Below, piece after piece: positions 1 to 5,874 of a DNA stretch of 6,433 nucleotides (position 1 is the stretch's first letter; each line of letters opens with the position of its first letter). The position numbers and the translations under genes are program-made. Origin of the DNA: Candidatus Roizmanbacteria bacterium. Its GTDB lineage: Bacteria; Patescibacteriota; Microgenomatia; UBA1406; GWC2-37-13. Below the pieces are notes generated by a model, which searched no databases, was not told the DNA's origin, and saw only the letters and a program-made list of their open reading frames with translations. The stretch is taken from the NCBI GenBank assembly GCA_026395455.1, contig JAPLYR010000041.1, positions 1,196 through 7,628 of the forward strand, given 5' to 3'.

Positions 1-60
1 CCAAATTATAGCGATTCCAAAAAAAATTGGTAAGGTTATCAAATAGAGTTTTATAAACAT
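1..60 (-). CDS. N-terminus of a membrane protein, possibly DUF2177-like (partial, runs off the left edge)
   Basis: On the minus strand an ATG at 60-58 opens a frame that stays open for all 20 codons to the window edge. It reads MFIKLYLITLP then IFFGIAIIW, the start of a hydrophobic transmembrane helix. The ATG lies 2 bases after the stop codon of the dehydrogenase at 63-863, so the two genes are very probably cotranscribed and translationally coupled. No Shine-Dalgarno sequence is visible. The pattern 'KLYLITLPxFFxIxxxW' resembles the N-terminus of DUF2177 membrane proteins, which usually have an Asp two or three residues before the Trp. That Asp is absent here, so the family name is tentative. 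That a gene starts here is more secure than its identity. Confidence 0.5.
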   Translation of the reverse strand, partial: MFIKLYLITLPIFFGIAIIW

Positions 61-62
61 AT

Positions 63-863
63 TTATTTCAATAAATATCCCCCATCAACAATAATTTGAG
101 ATCCAGTCATATATGAGGACATGTCTGACGCTAAGAATAAGGCGACTTTTCCAATATCATCTGGCACGCCCATTCTACCCATGGCAATTTCCATTTTTGG
201 AGGTTCAGGATTTCTTTCAATTGAAGTAATTTTTCCACCTGATTGCATTGCGGCAACTCCTTGAGTCATTATGCCTCCTGGAGCTATCGCATTAACCCAT
301 ATATTATGTTTTGCTAACTCTAATGCGGCATTTTTTGTGAATCCCCAGACTCCATGTTTTGAAGCATCATATGCTGCAAGACCCGCCATTGATGGATGTG
401 TAGCATCAATTGAAGTTATATTAATTATTTTCCCTCCATGACCTTGTTTGATCATAATCTCAGACGCATATTTCATGGTAAGAAAGACACCTTTCAAATT
501 AATTCCGATCACTTTATCAAACTGTTCACTTGTCAAATCGGCTAGCAAAGTAAAAGGAAATACTCCGGCATTATTAACTAAAATATCAAGGCTACCAAAA
601 AGTTTTACCGTCTCTTCCATAAGATTTTTCACTTCGCTTTCTTGTGATACATCTGCCTTTACTGCTTTTACTTTGAAACCTTTCTGAGTTAATTCTTCAA
701 TTGCTTTTGCAGCCTCTTCCACGTTTCTATTTGCAACTACTACATTTGCACCTGCCTCCGCCATACGAGAAGTAATTCCAAACCCTATACCTGCTGTCCC
801 TCCTGTAACTATTATTGTTTTACCTGATAAGTCTAAAAGTTTGCTGTTTGGAATAAGATTCAT
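63..863 (-). CDS. SDR family NAD(P)-dependent oxidoreductase (FabG/glucose-1-dehydrogenase type)
   Basis: This is a classical short-chain dehydrogenase/reductase of 266 residues counted from the ATG at 863-861. Visible motifs are the cofactor-binding TGGTAGIG (20-27), NNAG (97-100), and the catalytic tetrad Asn122, Ser151, Tyr165 and Lys169 (YDASK). Near the C-terminus is GSQIIVDGGY, typical of the FabG-like fold. An Arg just after strand beta-2 (ANRN, around 46) favours NADP(H) over NAD(H); this is inference. The frame can be extended to a TTG at 893, adding ten residues (MKYYYFNTIY). I prefer the ATG because the family normally starts about 12-15 residues before the glycine motif. Neither start has a Shine-Dalgarno. 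Substrate cannot be read from sequence: 3-oxoacyl-ACP, sugar or alcohol are all possible. It acts in the cytoplasm and heads a unit that continues into the membrane protein at 1-60. Confidence 0.95.
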   Translation of the reverse strand: MNLIPNSKLLDLSGKTIIVTGGTAGIGFGITSRMAEAGANVVVANRNVEEAAKAIEELTQKGFKVKAVKADVSQESEVKNLMEETVKLFGSLDILVNNAGVFPFTLLADLTSEQFDKVIGINLKGVFLTMKYASEIMIKQGHGGKIINITSIDATHPSMAGLAAYDASKHGVWGFTKNAALELAKHNIWVNAIAPGGIMTQGVAAMQSGGKITSIERNPEPPKMEIAMGRMGVPDDIGKVALFLASDMSSYMTGSQIIVDGGYLLK

Positions 864-972
864 ATATATAGTGTTGAAATAGTAATACTTCAATTGTATT
901 AGATATGGGAACCAAAAAGCAACTTAAGCTTTATTTCAGATTTAAGGGTTATAGTTGGGATATATTTGGCGT

Positions 973-992
973 CCCGAGCTTGATCGCTCGGG
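973..992. other. GC-rich perfect hairpin (7-bp stem, 6-base loop) in the divergent intergenic region
   Basis: The left arm CCCGAGC (973-979) and right arm GCTCGGG (986-992) pair perfectly around the loop TTGATC. The stem is mostly G:C in otherwise A/T-rich DNA. It lies 110 bases upstream of the dehydrogenase start and 60 bases upstream of the cysteine-rich gene, so it is in front of both divergent genes. It is not followed by a clean T-tract on either strand (plus-strand sequence after it is CGTTTCAG), so it is not a convincing intrinsic terminator. It could be a REP-like dispersed element, an insulator between the divergent units or a protein-binding dyad. The structure is directly seen; the role is unknown. 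Confidence 0.6.
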
Positions 993-1014
993 CGTTTCAG
1001 TTATTCCTCTTGAT

Positions 1015-1043
1015 TTGAAAAATATGATAAGCATCACTATACT
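1015..1043 (+). promoter_or_regulatory. Predicted sigma70-type promoter for the cysteine-rich gene, giving a near-leaderless transcript
   Basis: TTGAAA (1015-1020) and TATACT (1038-1043) are separated by exactly 17 bases. The -10 box matches the consensus TATAAT at five of six positions and the -35 box matches TTGACA at four of six plus optimal spacing. Transcription would start about 6-8 bases after 1043, at 1049-1051, while the start codon is at 1053. The 5' leader would be only a few bases, which fits the absence of a Shine-Dalgarno sequence. A second -10-like TATGAT at 1023-1028 has no good -35 box. Prediction from sequence only. Confidence 0.5.
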
Positions 1044-1052
1044 TAGGTACAG

Positions 1053-1532
1053 ATGCGTGTTCATCTGAACAGAAAGATATTCTTCATCATTGGAGTTTTA
1101 ATTACTCTCGTATGTTTTGTACTTATTCTTTCTTATTTTGCAAAGAAGAATAGTGGCTTATGGGTTTGTAAAAACAATCATTGGGTAAAACAAGGAGTTC
1201 CTTCATACTCAAAACCTAATGATCCCTGTGGAAAAAAAGAACGGTTACCAAAAATAAAAGAAGAGTGTTTACAAATAGGTGGAGTATGGAAGAAGCTTGG
1301 TCCTGACCCATTTGAAACATGTAATATGAAAGCGTCCGATCGCGGCACGATTTGCACGGACAATAGTGAGTGTGAGGGACTCTGCCAGGCAAACATAACG
1401 CATGAACAACTTAGTGAAGGGATGAGAGGAAAAACGTTTAGTGGGAGGGGAACTTGTTCAGTGTGGAGAGTTGAGCTTGGCTGTATGGGAGTGTTGGAGG
1501 AAGGGAAGATTAAAGTACTGTGTATAGACTAA
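1053..1532 (+). CDS. Membrane-anchored cysteine-rich extracytoplasmic protein, function unknown
   Basis: This 159-residue protein begins with a basic N-terminus (MRVHLNRK) and one transmembrane helix (about 9-30), predicted as an uncleaved anchor or signal peptide that puts the rest outside. Ten cysteines lie beyond the helix: 39, 59, 72, 90, 101, 107, 111, 135, 144 and 157. The even number suits up to five disulfides. Two parts can be seen. Residues 37-59 have the pattern W-x-C...HWVKxGxPS...PxxPC. Residues 71-159 form a second module: EECxxxGGxW, CN...DRGxxCTDxSECEGLC, GTCS, LGCM and a terminal CID. I associate both patterns with secreted proteins of CPR bacteria but know of no assigned activity. 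The ATG at 1053 is the first possible start, since an in-frame TAG lies at 1044-1046. The next gene starts 20 bases downstream. Confidence 0.85.
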   Translation: MRVHLNRKIFFIIGVLITLVCFVLILSYFAKKNSGLWVCKNNHWVKQGVPSYSKPNDPCGKKERLPKIKEECLQIGGVWKKLGPDPFETCNMKASDRGTICTDNSECEGLCQANITHEQLSEGMRGKTFSGRGTCSVWRVELGCMGVLEEGKIKVLCID

Positions 1533-1543
1533 TTATTAATTAG
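1529..1543. repeat. 15-bp perfect AT-rich palindrome across a stop codon
   Basis: CTAATTA (1529-1535), a central T, then TAATTAG (1537-1543) form a perfect dyad. It covers the TAA stop of the cysteine-rich gene and ends 9 bases before the next ATG. The loop is too small and the stem too A/T-rich for a stable RNA terminator, so if meaningful it would be a DNA-binding site. A dyad of this length is expected about once by chance in A/T-rich DNA of this size. Confidence 0.25.
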
Positions 1544-1552
1544 CAAATACAT

Positions 1553-1840
1553 ATGGAAAAATATATTGTGTTTGGACCAATTGTTATTTTTTTTGGTTTC
1601 TTTTTTCTCCTTATTATCGGTTTTTTCGTCTTGATTGGAAAGTTGTTCATTAAAGGAAAAAATCAGGCATGGAAAGGGGAAGTTATAGATAAGGTAAAAT
1701 TTGAAAAAAAAGACGATGACACAAAAAGGATAGAAAGACTTTTATCTTTAAAGGTTCAACTTGAGAATGGAGAGATTCACAGTATTCCTGCAACTGTTGA
1801 GTTTTACAATAAAGTAAAAGTGGGTGATAAGTTAAACTAA
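1553..1840 (+). CDS. Small membrane-anchored protein with a C-terminal cytosolic domain (possibly DUF7489-like)
   Basis: The 95 residues consist of one strongly hydrophobic helix (about 5-33, rich in Phe, Ile and Leu) and a charged domain. That domain contains WKGEVIDKVKFEKK (about 40-53), then LKVQLENGEIHSIPATVEFYNKVKVGDKL. Lysines crowd just after the helix (GKLFIKGKNQAWK), which by the positive-inside rule puts the C-terminal domain in the cytoplasm. The alternation 'WkGxVxdK ... LxVxLxNGxxxxxxxxxEFYxKxxVGDKL' looks like a small beta domain common in CPR membrane proteins, perhaps DUF7489. My recollection is that relatives run on some 10 residues past VGDKL with a K/G/P tail, whereas this one stops at VGDKLN, so it may be slightly truncated. 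No Shine-Dalgarno precedes the ATG. The stop lies 28 bases before the ATG of the nucleotidase gene. Confidence 0.7.
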   Translation: MEKYIVFGPIVIFFGFFFLLIIGFFVLIGKLFIKGKNQAWKGEVIDKVKFEKKDDDTKRIERLLSLKVQLENGEIHSIPATVEFYNKVKVGDKLN

Positions 1841-1868
1841 AAAGTTTACAATCCTTCATTCCAACGAT
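1836..1868 (+). other. Coding-like extension upstream of the nucleotidase ATG, without a canonical start codon
   Basis: In the frame of the nucleotidase, the 11 codons before its first ATG read T-KKFTILHSND. Joined to the called protein this gives ILHSND-MHGDF, matching the beta-1 strand and the metal-binding 'ILHTNDxHG' signature at the start of 5'-nucleotidase family proteins. An in-frame TAA at 1833-1835 closes the frame. Between it and 1869 there is no ATG, GTG or TTG; the only near-cognate codon is ATC at 1851-1853. The ACT at 1836-1838 stands exactly where the expected ATG of an MKKFTILH start would be. The stretch is therefore either translated by an unusual mechanism or is a remnant of a lost start. 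Confidence 0.7.
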
Positions 1869-3293
1869 ATGCATGGCGATTTTTTAGCGGAAATGCAGTC
1901 TGGAAAAAAAGAATTAATAGGTGGTATAGCGCTTCTCTCTGGATATATTAATAAGGTTCGAAAAGAAGAGGAGAATGTTTTATATGTCATAGCTGGTGAT
2001 ATGTTGCAGGGGTCGCTTATAGACTCAGAATGGAAAGGACTTTCCACAATTGAAATAATGAACTGGCTTGCACCTGACGTTGTAACACTTGGCAATCATG
2101 AGATTGATTATGGATTACCACATTTATTATTTTTGGAGAAAATAGCCAACTTTCCAATAGTAAACGCAAATCTCTACATACGAAAAAATAATAAGAGGCT
2201 TATGCAGCCATATCTTATATTAAAGAAGGCAGGGTTTGACATTTTATTTACAGGAGTACTCACAGAAAAAGTAATGGACGCATTAAAACAAGATTCACTC
2301 ATTGGAAGTTTTGTTAATTTGTCTGAAGCAAGTAAAGAAGTTGGGAAGATTTGTAATGCATATAAAAATGACGATATAGATTTGACGATAATACTTACCC
2401 ATATAGGGTATGAGTCAGATCTCAAGCTTGCAAAATTATTAAAACCAGAATGGGGAGTAGACATGATTATTGGCGGTCATTCTCATAGCATTTTAAAAAA
2501 ACCGGCAAAAGTTAATAACATTCTTATTGCCCAAGCAGGTGTGGGTACAAATCAAATTGGACGTTTTGACATTGTTGTGGATGATGACACAAATAGCATC
2601 GTTGATTATAAATGGCAGCTCGTGCAAATTGACGAAACCATAGCCGAACCTGATAAAAAACTAGAAGAGTATATTAGCTCCTATAAAAATGAAGTAGATA
2701 AGAAATACAATACACTTATCTGCAAACTGAGCAAAGAATTAACTCATCCTCAGCGAGAGATTGAGACAAGTTTGGGCAATTTTGTTGCTGATGCATTTGA
2801 AGAACGTGCCGAAAGTGACGTTGTACTTGTTGGAAGTGGCTCGATTCGTGTAAAGCAACTAGGTCCAGCAGTAACACTTAAAGATTTTTATTCCTGTTTT
2901 CCCTATGATGATGTGATTACTCGTTATACCATTACTGGCAAGCAATTAAAACAAATATTTTCTCATATTATGAGAATTGAGAATAGAGATGGGGAGGGGG
3001 AATGCTATCAGGTCAATTCAAAAGTAAAAGCGATCTATTCTGATAAAAATAAAAAACTTAAATCTTTAACTGTTGGAGGAAAGTCTGTTATCGATAGTCA
3101 ACAATATACAATGAGCTTACAAAATTTTCATTTTGCGAATGCTGCTCCTTATCTCAACATTACTCAAACTGAATTATTAAATTCAAACAAAACCAAAGTA
3201 ATCTCAACCTCGGTTCAAGAGGTATTGGAAGAATACTTCCGAAATAATAATAATACTTCAGCTGAGATTGAAGGAAGATTAGTATATGTCTAG
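1869..3293 (+). CDS. Metallophosphoesterase, 5'-nucleotidase/UDP-sugar hydrolase family (start uncertain)
   Basis: The frame from the ATG gives 474 residues and two domains. The calcineurin-like phosphoesterase domain (1 to about 235) shows HGDF (2-5, half of the DxH motif), AGDMLQGS (42-49), LGNHEID (74-80), LTHIGYESD (176-184) and the metal-binding GGHSH (202-206). The 5_nucleotid_C domain (about 290-440) shows LGNFVADAF (302-310), GSGSIR (322-327) and the aromatic FPYDD (344-348). Family members release phosphate from nucleotides or UDP-sugars. The first metal-ligand Asp is encoded just upstream of this ATG, in a stretch with no normal start codon, so a protein beginning here should bind metal poorly. 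No signal peptide fits, so it is probably cytosolic, like B. subtilis YunD (similar length). The family's NGGGIR and GGDGF-type substrate motifs are altered (GSGSIR; FANAAPY), so the substrate is uncertain. The remaining frame is intact, which argues against an old pseudogene. An anchored NTF2-like gene follows after 20 bases. Confidence 0.88.
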   Translation: MHGDFLAEMQSGKKELIGGIALLSGYINKVRKEEENVLYVIAGDMLQGSLIDSEWKGLSTIEIMNWLAPDVVTLGNHEIDYGLPHLLFLEKIANFPIVNANLYIRKNNKRLMQPYLILKKAGFDILFTGVLTEKVMDALKQDSLIGSFVNLSEASKEVGKICNAYKNDDIDLTIILTHIGYESDLKLAKLLKPEWGVDMIIGGHSHSILKKPAKVNNILIAQAGVGTNQIGRFDIVVDDDTNSIVDYKWQLVQIDETIAEPDKKLEEYISSYKNEVDKKYNTLICKLSKELTHPQREIETSLGNFVADAFEERAESDVVLVGSGSIRVKQLGPAVTLKDFYSCFPYDDVITRYTITGKQLKQIFSHIMRIENRDGEGECYQVNSKVKAIYSDKNKKLKSLTVGGKSVIDSQQYTMSLQNFHFANAAPYLNITQTELLNSNKTKVISTSVQEVLEEYFRNNNNTSAEIEGRLVYV

Positions 3294-3313
3294 TTACACA
3301 TTAATTTTTTACT

Positions 3314-3838
3314 ATGAAAAAACCACTTATGCTAGGAGGGCTCATTCTCGTATGTCTTTTTGGCATTGCTGTTTTAAATTCCCAGAAACAGAATGACTCA
3401 CAAATAATTAAATCAATCGAACCCACCATAAAACAAGATATAACTCCAACTGTGCCAGTGTCGCGAATAGTACCATTACCGCAAGAAACGGATATTATAC
3501 GCACATTTTTTCATCTTATCGAAGAACGAAAAATAAGCGAGGCAGTAATGATGATGAGTGATCAAATTACATCTGATGATAGTACAAAACAAGCCTGGGG
3601 AGTTCAGCTTAACTCAATTCAATCGGTAAAAGTTGTCGATATTGTTTCATCAATGCCCGAGGAGTGGAAGGCAGATAAACATACATATCAAGTCACATTA
3701 GAACTTACTATGAATCCTTCATCACAGTCTGCCCCAATTCCATATTATGGATATGAAAATGGAAGAAATATACGGTGGATGACGCTCAATAAAGTTGGGA
3801 CACTCTGGAAAATTGATGGAATTGCTACCGGACCATGA
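3314..3838 (+). CDS. Membrane-anchored NTF2-like (DUF4878-type) extracytoplasmic protein
   Basis: The protein has 174 residues: MKKP, one transmembrane helix or signal anchor (about 5-21), a Pro/Thr stalk (about 37-56, with TPTVP and PLPQ), and a globular domain (57-174). The domain starts with an amphipathic helix pair (ETDIIRTFFHLIEERKISEAVMMM). It then has KQAWGVQ, a strand run (KVVDI, TYQVTLELTM), the segment PIPYYGYENGRN, and a terminal WMTLNK...LWKIDGIATGP. Helices followed by a curved sheet ending in 'LWKIxxIxTGP' are typical of NTF2-like/DUF4878 domains found behind anchors on bacterial surfaces. Such domains usually bind small ligands or partner proteins rather than catalyse. The ATG at 3314 is 20 bases after the nucleotidase stop and has no Shine-Dalgarno. 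It is followed after 53 bases by another anchored protein with the same stalk style. Confidence 0.8.
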   Translation: MKKPLMLGGLILVCLFGIAVLNSQKQNDSQIIKSIEPTIKQDITPTVPVSRIVPLPQETDIIRTFFHLIEERKISEAVMMMSDQITSDDSTKQAWGVQLNSIQSVKVVDIVSSMPEEWKADKHTYQVTLELTMNPSSQSAPIPYYGYENGRNIRWMTLNKVGTLWKIDGIATGP

Positions 3839-3882
3839 CGTATGGTAATAGAATGGAATATGATAGGAATTTATTCTAGAAT
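3835..3882 (+). promoter_or_regulatory. Weak candidate promoter before the 660-residue surface protein
   Basis: The 53-base gap before the ATG at 3892 is the longest within the plus-strand run. ATGACG (3835-3840) and TATGAT (3859-3864) are 18 bases apart and could form a promoter with a leader of about 20 bases. Alternatively TAGAAT (3877-3882) is a good -10 match placed for a near-leaderless start, but it has no clear -35 box. It lies inside a 10-base palindrome, ATTCTAGAAT (3873-3882). Chance matches are common in A/T-rich DNA. Confidence 0.25.
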
Positions 3883-3891
3883 GAAGAATAC

Positions 3892-5874
3892 ATGATTAAA
3901 ATCATTAAAAAGTTTCCGTTGTACCATTTCGTTCAAGAAAATGCTCCATTTTTTTTGATGTTATTTTGTGTACTTTCTATCTGCACCATTCTCATCGGTA
4001 CAACTACTATTTTTTCACTTATCAAAAAGAAGGAGACACCATTACAACTAAAAGTAGTAAAGAAATCATCGGTAAGTATTCCAACTCCAACACCTACCCT
4101 CATTCCTCGCATACTACAAAAAGCATCACTACAAGAAATAGTAACCCCATCCATTGTTGGGTCAATAAAAAAAATAAACAAAGATCTTAATTTAGTTATA
4201 GATGAGAATAGAAGTGGAGTGACATATTTTGAAACTGGAAAATATATAAGTGGCAAGTACAAAGGATATACTCGTATAGTATCCCTTCAAGATGGATTCA
4301 TGAGTGGAGTTATAAATCACTTATTCATTACGAATGATGATAAGAACTACATCTTACTTGATAACCAAAAAAAAGCAGAGGCGTATCCCTTATCTCATTA
4401 TTTAAATCCATTAAATGGAGTCAATCAATCAAAAATCATAAAAATCGAAGAGGTTCCTTCCGATTTGCCAGATGTAATTAAACTCGATGATACATTCGCG
4501 CTCTTTAAAAAGAAAATTTTGACAGAAGCGGATAAAACAGTCGCAACATCAGAAGCTCTTTATGCTTATAAGCCACAGTCTAATTTTTCTTCATATAAAA
4601 ATCTCTCATCGCAAAATTCATTTCTCACTTTCTATGCTATGCCAGCATATCCTATTGGGGGTTGGACAGAACAAAGATATACAGAAGAAGACATGGCTTT
4701 TCAAAAAAATGAACTGAAATATACAACAGGAGTTATTGTTCAAGACGACACTGGCTTATCATATGAATACACACTTTCTCGTTTAAGTAATATTAAATCC
4801 AATCCAAAGAAATCGAGCGATCTATATAATGTGGAAGTTAACTTTTCTTCTCTCTACCTTTCGATTAAAAAAGAAGAGATTAAGACAAAAAATGCTCTCT
4901 ACACACTGTATGACGTTGCAATACCTAGAAATTGTGCAAGTTCTCCTGACACGTATGTAGTATCAAATATAAATAGTGATCAATTACTATCAATTGGGAA
5001 GACAAATGATGATATTGAACTATATAAATTAAAAGGAGAATCTCAATATAGTTTTCTCTACAATCTCCAACTTGATTCAAAGCCAGGAAGCGAGAAGATA
5101 TGGAATAGAGCAAGTAATGAGTTAGTAAACTATCCAACTCTTGAAGACTATGTTGCAAAAAATCCAATTTTATTTTTTAAAGATCCATGGGGACGATGGG
5201 TAGCATTGGGGGAGTTTGATTATGTCCTTCCTGGTGGATGTGGAAAGCCTGTGATATATCTCTATCCTGAAAAAAAGGAAAAAGTATCACTTTCATTTAA
5301 CCAACCCATTCAGTTTGAAGTGAACATTCCCACATATCATAATGGATGGATTGTCGATGCATCTCCAAATGGCACTTTGACAGATCTTCAACCACAACAT
5401 ACTGATTGCGATTTAATAGATACCAATAAAACTGGATCCGAATACGCAAAAAAATCATGTATTCAGAATACATACCCCTATATATATTGGTCGGGAAATA
5501 CCGTTGGAGAACCATATCCCACTTCCATTTCTCATGGATGGTACGTTTCAAAAGAAGACCTAAAAATGTTTATGGGAAAAAAGTTAATTGAAATAGGCTT
5601 AAATCAAAAGGAAAGTAATGACATGATGGAATATTGGATACCTCAAATGGAATCAAAAAATGCCCCCTATTATAAAATAAGTTTTTTAATGACAAGACAG
5701 ATGAATGATCTCATACCAATGAGCATTCAACCACAACCAAACTCAATTCTTCGTGTATTTTTAGACTATTTACCTTTATTAAAAAAGCCAACTGACACCA
5801 TTTCTCCACAAACCATAACTCCATTCATAAGAAATGGGTTTACCGTCGTCGAGTGGGGAGGATTAAAAAGATAA
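3892..5874 (+). CDS. Large membrane-anchored surface protein with conserved CGKPVIYLYP...FTVVEWGG C-terminal domain, function unknown
   Basis: The 660-residue protein has a basic N-terminus (MIKIIKK), one transmembrane helix (about 19-44), then KKK and a Pro/Thr stalk (SIPTPTPTLIP, about 62-72). The extracytoplasmic part follows. A central region (about 90-430) has no motif I recognise; it contains WTEQRYTEEDM and later NPILFFKDPWGRWVALGEFDYVLP. The C-terminal domain (449-657) starts at GCGKPVIYLYPEKK, continues through NGWIVDASPNG, YPYIYWSG (528-535), HGWYVSKEDL (548-557) and PYYKISFL, and ends in NGFTVVEWGG. I recognise this series as a conserved but uncharacterised domain in Patescibacteria; the stretch before it also recurs in those proteins. 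Cysteines outside the membrane are 348, 450, 506 and 523, so disulfides are possible. No catalytic triad or metal motif is evident. The start ATG has no Shine-Dalgarno. The stop lies 2 bases before the next gene. Confidence 0.85.
   Translation: MIKIIKKFPLYHFVQENAPFFLMLFCVLSICTILIGTTTIFSLIKKKETPLQLKVVKKSSVSIPTPTPTLIPRILQKASLQEIVTPSIVGSIKKINKDLNLVIDENRSGVTYFETGKYISGKYKGYTRIVSLQDGFMSGVINHLFITNDDKNYILLDNQKKAEAYPLSHYLNPLNGVNQSKIIKIEEVPSDLPDVIKLDDTFALFKKKILTEADKTVATSEALYAYKPQSNFSSYKNLSSQNSFLTFYAMPAYPIGGWTEQRYTEEDMAFQKNELKYTTGVIVQDDTGLSYEYTLSRLSNIKSNPKKSSDLYNVEVNFSSLYLSIKKEEIKTKNALYTLYDVAIPRNCASSPDTYVVSNINSDQLLSIGKTNDDIELYKLKGESQYSFLYNLQLDSKPGSEKIWNRASNELVNYPTLEDYVAKNPILFFKDPWGRWVALGEFDYVLPGGCGKPVIYLYPEKKEKVSLSFNQPIQFEVNIPTYHNGWIVDASPNGTLTDLQPQHTDCDLIDTNKTGSEYAKKSCIQNTYPYIYWSGNTVGEPYPTSISHGWYVSKEDLKMFMGKKLIEIGLNQKESNDMMEYWIPQMESKNAPYYKISFLMTRQMNDLIPMSIQPQPNSILRVFLDYLPLLKKPTDTISPQTITPFIRNGFTVVEWGGLKR

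Noticed and set aside
2..46. C-terminal tail of a plus-strand gene (QIIAIPKKIGKVIK then TAG)
   Set aside because: The minus-strand reading of the same bases gives an ATG-started transmembrane helix 2 bases after the dehydrogenase stop, a much better gene structure.
864..892. Promoter TTGAAG-17-TATATA in front of the dehydrogenase on the minus strand
   Set aside because: The -10 box would end one base before the ATG, putting the transcription start inside the coding region, and the match is only four of six.
864..893. TTG at 893 as the start of the dehydrogenase
   Set aside because: The extra ten residues (MKYYYFNTIY) are unlike the family and no Shine-Dalgarno supports it; the ATG at 863 gives a normal distance to the glycine motif.
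973..1000. Rho-independent terminator
   Set aside because: The stem is good but no T-tract follows on either strand and no gene ends there.
1178..1396. Minus-strand open frame of about 72 codons within the cysteine-rich gene
   Set aside because: It is the reverse of a well-supported coding region with clear cysteine modules, and its product shows no recognisable features.
1829..1842. Classical programmed frameshift site at the end of the 95-residue gene
   Set aside because: The sequence TTA AAC TAA A has a stop at the shift point, but the P-site tRNA-Asn would re-pair poorly on ACT and there is no SD-like stimulator; kept only as one possible explanation for the missing start.
3241..3256. 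Short AAT trinucleotide run
   Set aside because: It encodes consecutive Asn residues in the nucleotidase C-terminus and is too short to be a meaningful repeat in A/T-rich DNA.
3334..3357. AGGAGG followed by an ATG at 3352, a textbook ribosome binding site
   Set aside because: It lies inside the signal-anchor coding region of the NTF2-like protein, the ATG is out of frame with it, and the spacing is too long; the overlapping frame encodes nothing recognisable.
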